Source: Platycnemis pennipes (Eukaryota; Arthropoda; Insecta; Odonata; Platycnemididae). From it: a stretch of DNA of 64,000 nt. Positions 33,041 to 42,310 of this stretch are shown in pieces (positions within the stretch are counted from its first letter, which is position 1; the number at the start of each line of letters is the position of its first letter). Under the pieces are notes generated by a model. That model searched no databases. It was given only the letters and a program-made list of their open reading frames with translations, and was not told the origin of the DNA. The position numbers and the translations under genes were made by a program. The stretch covers positions 134,339,624 to 134,403,623 of the forward strand of contig OW121851.1 of the NCBI GenBank assembly GCA_933228895.1, given 5' to 3'.

Positions 33041-33164
33041 CAATCACCTCGGGCCGGAGCTGGAAACGTGTCGGGTGCCCCTGAATCGCTCGGGTGTCCA
33101 CTACACGGACGAGGCATCGTCTAGGGTAGCGAGTAGGATACTGGAGCATACACGTAGCGTTTAG
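33041..33164 (+). pseudogene. Possible ORF1 C-terminal remnant of LINE-A
   Basis: From the element's 5' junction to a TAG at 33162-33164 one frame is open and protein-like. It lies in a different frame from ORF2, whose open frame begins at 33130, so the two overlap by about 35 bp. CR1-like elements usually carry ORF1 just upstream of ORF2. There is no motif here to prove it. Confidence 0.4.
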
Positions 33165-33210
33165 CTCAGGTGGTAGCCCAGAGTGCAGGTCAATCCGCGG
33201 GGGAAAAATC

Positions 33211-36200
33211 GTGCAAGAATTTGACAGAACATGCAGAGTAGTTTTAGAAGGTCAGAGAAAAACACATGGAGAGAACGAACATGATAATTCAAAGGTAAGA
33301 GGTAGACCAAATAGTTTGTCCGTCAAAAAATTATCGAGGAAAATTTTAGTTGGAAAGGAGCACCAAGAGAGAAACAGATTGGAAGAAAAAATTTCAGTGA
33401 TAGTAGTGAATTGTCGTAGTATAAGAAATAAAGTAGCAGAATTTCACCACCTCATTAAGAGTACTAATGCAGATATAATCGTAGGTACAGAAAGCTGGCT
33501 TTCGAAGGACATATCAGATCATGAAGTATTTCCGAAGTGTTTTACAGTATACAGAAAGGATAGAGTAAGCAGAAACGGAGGAGGAGTTTTCATAGCTGTG
33601 AAAGACCCGTATGTCAGTAGAAGAGAACTTATTTCAGAGCGAAATGTAGAAAGTATTTGGTGTTCCGTTAAAAGTAAAAGTAGTAACGCAAAACAGATAT
33701 ATGTAGGTGTATATTACAGGCCACCGGACGCAGACGTCAATTCTATAATGGAGCTAGAGTCAGAGATACGCACATTACTTTCTGGGAAGAATGATAGAGG
33801 AATAATAGTAGGCGGAGATTTCAATCTCCCCTCGATAGACTGGAATACGTGTAGTTTCATTGCAGGAGGTAAGGATAAGGAACATTGCGAATCACTGTTG
33901 AACACCTTTACGACACATTCTTTACAACAGCTAGTAACAGAGCCGACCAGGGGAAACAACATTCTAGACTTATTAGCAACAAATATACCCGAGCGAGTTC
34001 TAAATACAGTTACAGACACAGGAATTAGTGACCATAAAATAGTGCATGCGAAATTTATTGTAGGCGTTGAAAGACATTATAAACCAAGGAGGAGGGTGTA
34101 CTTATTTGGCAAGGCAAATTACGACGGTATGAAAGACGAATTAAGGGAAGCGTTTAATGTATTCAGCGAACAAAGCAAAGGATTAAATACAGAGGATTCG
34201 TGGAGAGAATTTCTTGAGGTCACCCGTAACGCAGTTCATAAATACATACCAAGTAAATATATTAGTGATAATACAGAGCCAAGGTGGTATAACGCGGAGG
34301 TTAGGAAATCACTAAAGCGACAAAGGGTATGCCACGCTAAGATGAAAAATGCCAGACGGGGTCTATCGGTAGAGGAAAAAAATGAGCTAGTTCAAAACTA
34401 TAAAAAATCGAGAGCATTAGCAAGGAAATCATGTCGGCAAGCGTTATCACATTTCAAGAGCAAGATGTTAGGAGAATATTTAGATAGCAATCCTAAAGCG
34501 TTTTGGTCATATGTGAGAGAGCTTCAGGGAAATAAGTCCACAGTGCACACACTTAAAAATGATAAAGGAATCAGAGTCACCAGCAGTGTAGAAAAAGCCA
34601 ACACTTTAAACACCTTCTTCCAAAGTGTATTCAACTCATCGTCACAAAACGCAGTGGAACCACCGCCGAACACTTTCAGTGAGCAAATGCCCGAAATAAA
34701 CATTTCATGTCGCGGAATAGAGCAGCAGTTAAAAAGCATAAGTAAAAACAAAGCACCAGGTCCCGATCAAATTCCTTCCAGAGTTTATAAAACATTAGCT
34801 TCTGAAATAGCCCCCTATCTAGAAATAATATTCAATAAAACACTAAAGAACCACACAGTACCCAAGGATTGGAAAGTAGCTAACATTACACCTATATTTA
34901 AAAGCGGTGATAGGGAAGAACCTAGTAACTACAGACCCATTTCACTCACGTCAATCTCTTGTAAGATACTTGAGCACATAGTAGTCAGTTCGATCATGGG
35001 GCATTTGGATAGTCAGGGATTACTCATAAACAGCCAGCATGGGTTCCGGAAAGGTAGATCTTGCGAGACACAATTAGCTTTATTCGTACACGATATTTTA
35101 GTCCACGGCGAAAGCAGTACTGAAGTTGATGCGATATTTTTAGATTTTAAAAAGGCTTTCGATAAAGTTCCTCATGACAAATTAATCTTGAAGTTAGAGA
35201 GTTTTGGTATAAATAAAGACGTTGTATGTTGGGTAAAAGAATTCTTAAGTGGGCGAAAGCAGAGGGTTGTCATAGATGGTATCATGTCGGACACAATCGA
35301 AGTCACATCGGGAGTTCCCCAGGGTAGCGTAGTAGGTCCGCTTCTATTTCTTTTATACATAAACGATTTGGGTACCGTAGTTAGTAGTAACCTTAGACTT
35401 GTTGCAGACGATGCGGTGGTGTACAGGGGTATATCAAACGAAGAGGACACGAAATCACTTAGCAAGGATTTAGATGCAATTCAAGAGTGGTGCGACAAAT
35501 GGCAGTTAGAACTCAACCTTAAAAAGTGTGTAGCTATCAATTTTTGGAGGAGGAATAATTCGATAGAGCGATCCTATAGAATTAATAACACGAAGATCGA
35601 AAACGTTGAAACCGTAAGATATTTAGGTGTAACAATCACTAAAGATTTATCGTGGGGAAGACACATAAGGGAAATATGCGGCCGAGCGAAGAGAAAGCTA
35701 GGATTTATAAAAAGAGTACTTGGGAAATGTGATGAGAAGACAAAAGAGCGATGCTACTTTTCACTAGTTAGGCCCCACCTTGAGTATGCAGCCAGTGTAT
35801 GGGATCCTAATGAATTAGGTTTGATTCGAGAACTAGACAGTGTGCAGCGTAGAGCAGCTAGGTTCGTCAAAAGGTGTTACGATAGGTTGAGTAGTGTATC
35901 AGAATTAATACAAGAATTAGGGTGGGAATCATTATCAGAGCGTAGATTGAAGTTCAGATTTAATCTATTGCAGAAATTTCAATCGGATAGCTTTACTGAA
36001 GATGTTAGGCACATATTGAAAACACCAGCGTATTATGCTAGATTCGACCAGATAAATAAGATTAGAGAGATAGATTGTCGTACAGATAGATTCAAAATGG
36101 CATTTTTCCCCCGTACTATAAGAGAACAGAATAGGCAGCATAGGAAAGGGATAGGTAGGGGAAATATTTTAGAGTATTCTGTAGTGCATGATGCATGTAT

Positions 36201-36243
36201 TAACCCCTCAAATACCATAGATACTAACAATCTAGTTGCATGA
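33211..36243 (+). CDS. LINE-A ORF2: apurinic-type endonuclease plus reverse transcriptase
   Basis: The 1010-codon frame encodes the enzyme of a non-LTR retrotransposon, which nicks chromosomal DNA and copies element RNA at the nick. Residues about 61-280 form the exonuclease-endonuclease-phosphatase domain: N67 in VNCRSIRNK, E94 in GTESWL, D203 and N205 in GGDFNLP, and S273-D274-H275. The reverse transcriptase spans about 505-830: NKAPGPDQIP, NYRPISLTS, GFRKGRS, D645 in FLDFKKAFD, SGVPQGSVVGPLLFLLYIND at 700-719, and the palm box at 731-734. That box reads VADD, where the other copies have FADD. The C-terminus has PHLEYAASVWDP and VQRRAARFVKRCYD. No internal stop is present. The first codon is GTG and no in-frame ATG precedes the endonuclease, so the start is uncertain. 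The open frame itself begins at 33130. Confidence 0.93.
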   Translation: MQEFDRTCRVVLEGQRKTHGENEHDNSKVRGRPNSLSVKKLSRKILVGKEHQERNRLEEKISVIVVNCRSIRNKVAEFHHLIKSTNADIIVGTESWLSKDISDHEVFPKCFTVYRKDRVSRNGGGVFIAVKDPYVSRRELISERNVESIWCSVKSKSSNAKQIYVGVYYRPPDADVNSIMELESEIRTLLSGKNDRGIIVGGDFNLPSIDWNTCSFIAGGKDKEHCESLLNTFTTHSLQQLVTEPTRGNNILDLLATNIPERVLNTVTDTGISDHKIVHAKFIVGVERHYKPRRRVYLFGKANYDGMKDELREAFNVFSEQSKGLNTEDSWREFLEVTRNAVHKYIPSKYISDNTEPRWYNAEVRKSLKRQRVCHAKMKNARRGLSVEEKNELVQNYKKSRALARKSCRQALSHFKSKMLGEYLDSNPKAFWSYVRELQGNKSTVHTLKNDKGIRVTSSVEKANTLNTFFQSVFNSSSQNAVEPPPNTFSEQMPEINISCRGIEQQLKSISKNKAPGPDQIPSRVYKTLASEIAPYLEIIFNKTLKNHTVPKDWKVANITPIFKSGDREEPSNYRPISLTSISCKILEHIVVSSIMGHLDSQGLLINSQHGFRKGRSCETQLALFVHDILVHGESSTEVDAIFLDFKKAFDKVPHDKLILKLESFGINKDVVCWVKEFLSGRKQRVVIDGIMSDTIEVTSGVPQGSVVGPLLFLLYINDLGTVVSSNLRLVADDAVVYRGISNEEDTKSLSKDLDAIQEWCDKWQLELNLKKCVAINFWRRNNSIERSYRINNTKIENVETVRYLGVTITKDLSWGRHIREICGRAKRKLGFIKRVLGKCDEKTKERCYFSLVRPHLEYAASVWDPNELGLIRELDSVQRRAARFVKRCYDRLSSVSELIQELGWESLSERRLKFRFNLLQKFQSDSFTEDVRHILKTPAYYARFDQINKIREIDCRTDRFKMAFFPRTIREQNRQHRKGIGRGNILEYSVVHDACINPSNTIDTNNLVA

Positions 36244-36295
36244 GACCCTTTAGTTGCTTGCTTGCATGCTAGTAGTGAATGCTTGGTGACCTTCA

Positions 36296-36331
36296 CCCCC
36301 TGCCACACACCCTCGCGGTAGCTGCAGGGTA
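36296..36331 (+). promoter_or_regulatory. LINE-A 3' hairpin, probable reverse-transcriptase recognition site
   Basis: CCCCCTGCCACACACCCTCG followed by CGGTAGCTGCAGGG can pair CCCTGC with GCAGGG around an inner loop. The same block ends LINE-A, LINE-B and LINE-D copies throughout the window. Here four to five bases of the usual GGTGGCTTGCAGGG arm are missing. Some LINEs use a 3' stem-loop to recruit their reverse transcriptase; that role is inferred. Confidence 0.55.
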
Positions 36332-36867
36332 TAGTGTAGATGTAGATAGATGTTCTGTAATTTTATGATTATGGTCCAGTCTACCGTAGTAAGTTGGGGT
36401 CCGCAAACTATTTTTAACATCATCACTGAAAATATGGTGGTGGAATTTGTTTAAGAGATTAAGTCTAAATTTCAACCTGCGATCTGACAATGATTCCTAA
36501 TTTAATTCATTTAATAGACTGGTTACGCTAGTAAGGTTATCATACCGTCCCTTTACAAATCTTGCCGATCTTCGCTGCACACGTTCAAGTTCGTTATTTA
36601 GACCGATTTCGTAGGGATCCCATACACTGGCAGCATATTCCAAATGAGGTCTTACAAGGGAAAAGTAGCTGATTTCTCGTACATGATCGTCACATTTACC
36701 CAGTACTCTTTTGACGAATCCCAGTTTACCATTCGCTTGACCCATTATTTCACGAATGTGTTTACCCCAGGAAAGATCATTTGTCAGTCTTATTCCAAAG
36801 TATTTAATGGATTCCATGTTTGTTAATTCATTATTACTTACATTAGTATCGTGTAGATGTAGATGTA

Positions 36868-37617
36868 ATCTCTCACGGCAGCAGGGTTTTCCTCTCAGCC
36901 TTCTGTAAACGACATTGCTCTCGACGATGACGAGATTATTCGATTCTGTAGTTCACCTTCCTCTGCTTGCTCTGCAATGGTTTCTCAAAGTACTGAACTA
37001 ATCGAGACGCTACTGGAATTTCTTCTCATTTCACGTATTGAGAACGTGCACTATTTTTTAAAACTCTTTTAATGTGAAGTTCATTGGCTAAAATTTTGCT
37101 TGGCAAAAATTGACAAAATAGCTATTCTCCCTGTTGAAATTGTTATTGTTTTTGTTGTCATCAGCGGCTTCCCATATTATTCAGGGGAAGTATAGCTTTG
37201 CCTCTGCATATTTAATGTTGTGGGTAGGGCCCGTTCCAACAGGGTGATGGTTTTTTGCACCGGGGGAGAGATTAAGTGTGAGTCGTTGTGACGAAGAATA
37301 TCAGTTCGGTCCATCTGGATTGGGTTCCTTAAATAGTTTTGTCGAAGTGGACATTCCCGGCTATCATACCCTCTGTCCTGCATGACTGTTTGCAGTCTCC
37401 GATGCGACGCATTTTCCGGTGTTTTGGTGGTGCTCTCGAGAGGGAAAGTGTGGTGCACGATGGCATGGGAATACTATGGTGCACTCCCCCGACGCCGGGG
37501 GAGGGGCAGGGTTCCCCCCTCCCACCTTCTTGCCCTAAGGGGGGCCGCACTGGGGCCATACTTCGACCCCTCGGTATTCATTTATTCATGCATGCGCTTG
37601 AAACTCTTCGCTAGCCG
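36868..37617. other. Unassigned spacer, GC-rich at its end
   Basis: No gene. From 37470 to 37570 the sequence is rich in C and G runs; overlapping frames on both strands (37177-37693) have no domain. Confidence 0.35.
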
Positions 37618-37965
37618 GGGGGTCGCCGGGATTGGTGTAGTGGTTAAGACTACTGGCCTCTCACCAGGAGGACCCCGGTTCGAATCCCGGTAGTTGAAGA
37701 TATTTTTATTCAGAAATGAATAAAATATCTCCAAGAGCTTCGAACTGAAATTGGTAATTTTCATTGGTAAACCGACCCTTACTGGAGAGTTTTGTGGAGA
37801 GCATTGGAGTAAAGTACTCCGTCCGTCGGATTGGACGTTAAAGGCGTAGTTCCCTTGGTGCCTTTTAGTTAAGATATGTCTATATGCTGACGCTGGGTTT
37901 CTCTCCACCCTTCCTCCTTTCCCTTCCATTCCCACCCTCGTACTTTTATCCAGGAGGGGGTGTGT
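37618..37965 (+). mobile_element. SINE1, best copy
   Basis: It has a tRNA-like head with an A-box-like TGGTGTAGTGGTTAAGAC and a perfect B box GGTTCGAATCC at 37677-37687, the internal RNA polymerase III promoter. The body carries AAATATCTCC, TACTCCGTCCGTCGGAT, GACGTTAAAGGC, GACGCTGGGTTTCTCTCC and CCTTCCTCCTTTCCC. The head resembles a glutamate-type tRNA (CTC in anticodon position), which is tentative. The LINE partner is unknown because the 3' end matches no LINE here. Confidence 0.88.
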
Positions 37966-38259
37966 TTGAAACCGTCGGGATATTCTCGAATAGGTAACCA
38001 AGGAGTCACGTGGTACGAATACGAATGGTTTGCAAATTTAGTGTGTCCGAGTCGCTCGTTACAATATCACTAATTGTTTTCACGTGAGGTTTTCTCATCT
38101 GTATCGGCTATAGAGCTCCTTTATGAGATAAAACACAAGCGTATACATAGAATGAGGTTGTAATCAGCGGTTTTAACACACCGAATTTACGAACCATTCG
38201 TGTTTATACCACGTGACTATTTGTTTACCTATTCGAGATAATCCCGACGGTTTCAAAGC
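37966..38259. mobile_element. MITE K, second copy
   Basis: It begins TTTGAAACCGTCGGGATATT and ends with GATAATCCCGACGGTTTCAAA. The arms pair for over 100 bp each (GGTAACCAAGGAGTCACGTG versus CACGTGACTATTTGTTTACC), so nearly the whole element is a hairpin. The outer end may extend into GGGGGTGTG, which is shared with the right end of 17455-17745. Confidence 0.78.
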
Positions 38260-38389
38260 TAGCTCCTCAGGTCTGAAGCGCCTATTAATACAGGTTCAGA
38301 CTTGAAAACACAGATGTGATCAGCGGCTGCCGAGACGAGGAATGGCTTGAGCACTGTTAAACCCCGTGGTAGATCCTAGCATTTTTTTT

Positions 38390-38606
38390 TAAGATTAGGG
38401 CCATAGATTTCCGTACGGATAGATTTAAAAAGTCATTTTTTTAGCGTCCTACAATAGAACACAATAGGAAAGGGAATGATAGGTAAAAAAATCCTGTTGT
38501 TGTCTCAACTGCATGAAGCATGTTTTATCACTACTAACCCATGGATTCTAGAACAATGTAGATAAAGAAAGTTTATAACCGGTAATCACTTCATTACTAT
38601 GTACAT
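38390..38606 (+). mobile_element. LINE-D 3' fragment
   Basis: AAGATTAGGGCCATAGATTT is a degenerate IREIDFRTDRFKKSFF region, followed by D-type UTR (GCATGAAGCATGTTTTATCA, GGTAATCACTTCATTACTAT). A LINE-B copy interrupts it at 38607. Confidence 0.7.
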
Positions 38607-39235
38607 CTTAGACCTCATTTGGAATATGCTGCCAGTGTATGGGATCCCTACGAAATCGGTCTAAGTAATGAACTTGAACGTGTGCAGCGAAGATCGGCAA
38701 GATTTGTAAAGGGACGATACAATAATTATATTAGCGTAACCAGTCTATTAAATGAATTGAAATGGGAATCATTGTCAGATCGCAGGTTGAAATTTAGACT
38801 TAATCTCTTCCACAAATTCCAAGGCAATATTTTCAGTGATGATGTTAAAAATATTTTACGAACCCCAACTTACTATGGCAGACTGGACCATAATCATAAA
38901 GTTAGAGAAATTGATTGCCGAACTGACCGATTCAAAATGTCCTTTTTCCCTCGCACAATAAGAGATACGAATAACGGTAAATATGTCCTATCGGAGAGTA
39001 GCAATGAATAGCATTGGTAGCTGCATGTTGGTATGAGTACTTAAAGCTAAGCCTACTAGCAGAATGTTTTTGCATGTTTTCTTTGCAATTTCTATCTTTT
39101 TTAAATAGTGTAGTTCTGACTACTATATTAATACTATTCCTTTTTTATGCATGATATGTAGTGCATGTTTGGTGAGCAATCACCCCCTGCCACACACCCT
39201 TGTGGTGGCTTGCAGGGTATTATGTAGATGTAGAT
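38607..39235 (+). mobile_element. LINE-B (young), 5'-truncated
   Basis: It encodes RPHLEYAASVWDPYEIGLSN to SESSNE with no stop before 39011, then 3' UTR, hairpin and (GTAGAT)n tail. GTACAT occurs at both ends (38601-38606 and 39236-39241) and is the probable target duplication, although it overlaps the tail sequence. Confidence 0.9.
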
Positions 39236-39241
39236 GTACAT

Positions 39242-39985
39242 TCCACTATCGGAACGCAGGTCAAAATTAAGGCTAAACCTTTTAAGTAATTTCGAAAAGC
39301 TGTTTTGTTTACAGATAATGTTAGATATATATTTAGAACCCTGTTCGTACTATGCTAGGTTTGATCAGTTAAACAAAATAGAGAGATATATAGTCGTACC
39401 GATGGATTAAAAATGTCATTTTTTCAGCGTCCCATATTAATAATCCATGAATGCTAGGGAAATACAGATAAATGTGTTTAGTTAAACTGTTTCTGACCAG
39501 TAATCACTTCGTTACTTTGTAGACACTAACCATATAGATGCACGCGACCCTTATATCTGATATGTCCCCTGGGAAGTAAATGTATTGTAGATCTTTAGAT
39601 CTTTGTTTCATGTAAGTGTCGTGCCCGTTTTGTGATATTCACCTCCTGCCAAGCTCATAGCCAGAAATTTGCTTGGGGGGGGGGGAGGCTAAGTCTTGCG
39701 TCACTTGAAACAAATCAGCCTTGCCCATTCGGTGCCTACATGTTACAAATTTCTTCCCTTAGTTTTCATCGCTTGGTATTTACTTTTACAGTGCCCATAC
39801 TTATCTCTTCTCGCTAGTAAAGTTCAGTGGTAAAATCAGAACAACAAAATTGGGAAAAAATTTCGGGGGAGGGGGGGAGGGAGCTGAAGCAACAAAAGCC
39901 CCCCCCCCCTGGCTACGTGCCTGCCTCCTGCCATACACCCTCGCGGTGGCTCGAAGGGTATGACGTAGATGTAGGTATAGCATGC
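39242..39985 (+). mobile_element. LINE-D 3' copy containing a hAT MITE
   Basis: Coding from SERRSKLRLNLLSNFEK with frame breaks, then IERYIVVPMD and a D-type 3' UTR. The hairpin block reads CACCTCCTGC, then the MITE, then CATACACCCTCGCGGTGGCT and a GACGTAGATGTAGG tail. Removing the MITE and one copy of its duplication restores the hairpin. Confidence 0.8.
39650..39923. mobile_element. hAT-type MITE, copy 2
   Basis: It is colinear with 23463-23722 (AAGTCTTGCGT, CAAATCAGCCTTGCCCATTC, CAGTGCCCATACTTATCTC). The right end CTGGCTACGTGCCTG is intact; the left end is decayed (CAAGCTCATAGCCAG). A perfect 8-bp duplication CCTCCTGC flanks it (39642-39649 and 39924-39931). G runs at 39677-39687 and C runs near 39900 enlarge it slightly. 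Confidence 0.9.
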
Positions 39986-40758
39986 ATCACTAAATGAACC
40001 CCTACTTTCCATACAACCGTCTAAATATCCCGTTTTCAGTTCCTCTAGTTCCAAGTTCCTTGCAGCTCGATGAAATGGGCCTGTAACATCCTTTCGGCGG
40101 TGGATTCCCGTCCACAGCAATCGCACATTGCGGGCGGACGCATTTGCGTGACCTTGGTGAACTTTTTCCCCATCATGGGGGTTGGGGCGAGAGGGTTGCG
40201 GTGCATGGGAAAACGAATGGTATTATGGCTGGGGGGGTGGACGCTTGACGTCAGAACTATGATATATACTAGGGAGCGGGTTGTGCCAGTGTGTTAGGGG
40301 TATGAGGGGCTGTCTGACTACTGGATGTTGTTGGGGGCATTCGCACTGGCTGGATGTCGAGGGGGGGCGGGGTGATTTGGACACTGGGGGGGTGGTGACT
40401 GGCCAGGCCAATGTGCGGGGGTGAGGTGAGGGTGGGTGGATGAGCAGCGTCTCGTGGCTAAAGTGGCGTGCTGGGGGATGGTATTGGGGAGGGTGTGCTA
40501 GGGGTGTATATACGCGACGGGGCCATATATTCGGACGAGGGCTGGAAAGGGGGAAAAGCGGCGGATATTGGGGTTTGTGTTGTGTTGCGTGGCCGTCTGG
40601 GGGTTAAGGGGTGGAGGGTTCGGTGTCGATGATCCAGGGGGGGCTGTCTCTCCCGTTGCGGCGGAAACAGGGCCGCCCGCCGCGAGGGGGTGTCGCCCTC
40701 TTGCCGTCTTGCACTCCCCCCTTATTTTGGGACATTGAAAGGGTAGAATCCTTATGTA
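39986..40758. other. G-rich spacer
   Basis: From 40170 to 40740 the plus strand is strongly G-rich with many GGGG tracts. Open frames on either strand are low complexity. No gene seen. Confidence 0.45.
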
Positions 40759-41095
40759 GGGGCCGGGTTGGTGTAGTGGATAGAGCACTGGCCTCTCAAC
40801 GGGAGGGCCCGGATTAGAATCCCGAAAGTGGAAGATATTTTTCATTACCAAATGAATGAAATATCTCCCAACGCCTTGAGCTGTAATTTACAATTTTCAT
40901 TGGTGAAATGGCCTCTAATTGAATATTTTGTGGAGAACATTCGAGTGCAGTACTCCGTCCGTCGGATGGGACGTTAAGCCGAGGTCCCCTTGGCGTCTTT
41001 TCGTTAAGAGCAGGCCAATGCCGACGCCGCCGGGTATCTGTCCACCCTTCCTCCATTCCCTTCCATTCCTATCCTTGTACCTTATTCTTCCATTA
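40759..41095 (+). mobile_element. SINE1 copy
   Basis: Head GGGTTGGTGTAGTGGATAGA with a damaged B box (GGATTAGAATCC), then the body CAGTACTCCGTCCGTCGGAT, GACGTTAAGCCG, CCCCTTGGCGTC and ATGCCGACGCCGCCGGG. It is close to full length. Confidence 0.87.
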
Positions 41096-41845
41096 ATTCT
41101 GAAACCTTTTTTTGATCCCATAAGCAAATTGCAGGTGTATATATGGAAGCTAGGTCTCATTGAGTGGTCTGAATATTAATATGATAAGTATTCAAGATTA
41201 GTATTCTTTTATAATAATTAGGCATTGCGCCTTTGTGCCGTCTTACCAACTATTGTTTTTGCCGTGGCACCAATGTGAACACCTCTTCATTGGGGTCAGA
41301 AGCCACACTTGTCGCTGCCTCACAAAGTCACTGGTACTGAGTGGACTATATTACGTCCTTCTCTCTCCCTTTGACCCCATGGCTTGCGTGGTCCTACTAG
41401 GTGAAATTGCCATTGCTACCTTATGTGTAGCGCTAGACATGTTGGGAATTCAAGACTCTTTCCTCCTCGTCATGGTCCATTGAGAGGGACCTTGTACGCT
41501 CATCAAATACGGCTTTAATTTCCCATACTCAATATTTGTTTGATTTCGTTGCCTAAGACGTGAGAACGTAACTTCAGATGTCTATCAGGAAGTGGGGATG
41601 ACAATAATGTCTCTTTTTTTAATCTTTTTCAACTGGTACCTGAGCAATAAACTGCGAGCAGATCGGGCCAAACACATTCTTGAAACCATCGCATGTAATT
41701 TATTCAATTTATTATTCCTTCTCTATTTCCCTATTCGTGATAAACATTTGCGTTGCCTCAGTTCTGCGCACCTTCTTCCAGTTTGTCCCCTAACTATAGA
41801 TAGATATGTTTGCCTCCCTGCGGTGTTAGAGTAGGCAAGTAAAGG
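41096..41845. other. Unassigned spacer
   Basis: Frames 41235-41483 and 41592-41834 show no recognisable domain. Confidence 0.35.
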
Positions 41846-42310
41846 AAATACAAGTGAAAAGTTTAATATCGAGCGTGGTATTATATGGGGCGGAAACGTG
41901 GGCTTTGCGGAAAGAAGGTGAAAATAGACTTTTGTGATGTGGGTATGGAGGAGGATGGAGAAGTGGGTCGAAAGAAGGACGAACGATGAAGTGCTAGAAT
42001 TGGTAGGAGAGGAAAGGAATTTGATAGATGAAAATAGAAGACTGAAAGTGTGGATGGAAAAGGTAAAAGCTTTGCGGAAAGAAGGTGAAAATAGACTTGA
42101 CTATTGTGATGTGAATATGGAGGAGGATGGAGAAGTGGGTCGAAAGAAGGACGAACGATGAAGTGCTAGAATTGGTAGGAGAGGAAAGGAATTTGATGGA
42201 TGAAAAAAAAGGCTGAAAGTGTGGATGAAGAAGGTAATTAAAGGCGATGGTGATTGAAAAGGCGTGATTGAGGAAGGATTGAGGAGGCAAACGGGGAAGG
42301 AGAAGGACAG
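41846..42310 (+). mobile_element. LINE-C (RTE-like) C-terminal fragment with internal duplication
   Basis: SSVVLYGAETWALRKEGE is the YGxETW motif found C-terminal to the reverse transcriptase in RTE-like LINEs. It is followed by MWVWRRMEKW, ERRTNDEVLELVGEERNLID and a second partial copy of the same region. Frames are broken. Confidence 0.8.
41902..42235. repeat. 167-bp tandem duplication within LINE-C
   Basis: GCTTTGCGGAAAGAAGGTGA starts at 41902 and again at 42069. The two units differ by a 5-bp indel after the first 30 bases and a few changes near the end. Confidence 0.85.

Larger units (their letters stand above)
33041..36352 (+). mobile_element. Near-complete LINE-A (CR1/Jockey superfamily)
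   Basis: This 3.3-kb element sits inside antisense LINE-B with a 6-bp duplication TTCTGT (33035-33040 and 36353-36358). It contains about 170 bp of leader, the full ORF2, a 3' UTR, a slightly damaged hairpin block and a GTAGATGTAGATAGATG tail. The leader carries an open frame ending at 33164 (LGPELETCRVPLNRSGVHYT then EASSRVASRILEH) that may be the last codons of ORF1. If so, the copy is 5'-truncated just inside ORF1. Confidence 0.93.
31794..36845 (-). mobile_element. LINE-B (old), second-level host, in three pieces
   Basis: On the minus strand the copy begins near 36840 (codons for SNNELTNMESIKYFGIRLTN) and runs to 36353. It resumes at 33040-32932 (TDRFKM, FFPRT, 3' UTR) and again at 32020-31794 (rest of the 3' UTR, hairpin, CATCTA tail). 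The pieces are contiguous in the family sequence. The two gaps are a full LINE-A and a young LINE-B, each flanked by target duplications. Five extra bases (CATTA) sit at its 5' junction. Confidence 0.85.
31588..36867 (+). mobile_element. LINE-A 3' relic, outermost host of a nested cluster
   Basis: A LINE-A 3' UTR (GGCAGCATAGCGAAGGGATA to GCTTGCAGGGTATC) runs to 31793. It resumes at 36846 with GTATCGTGTAGATGTAGATG, the rest of its tail. GTATC is present on both sides (31789-31793 and 36846-36850) as the target duplication of the LINE-B copy inserted between. Only about 230 bp belong to this relic. Confidence 0.8.

Noticed and set aside
37618..37700. Functional tRNA gene at the SINE1 head
   Set aside because: The B box is perfect but the sequence continues into a SINE body repeated at six loci and lacks a proper acceptor stem.
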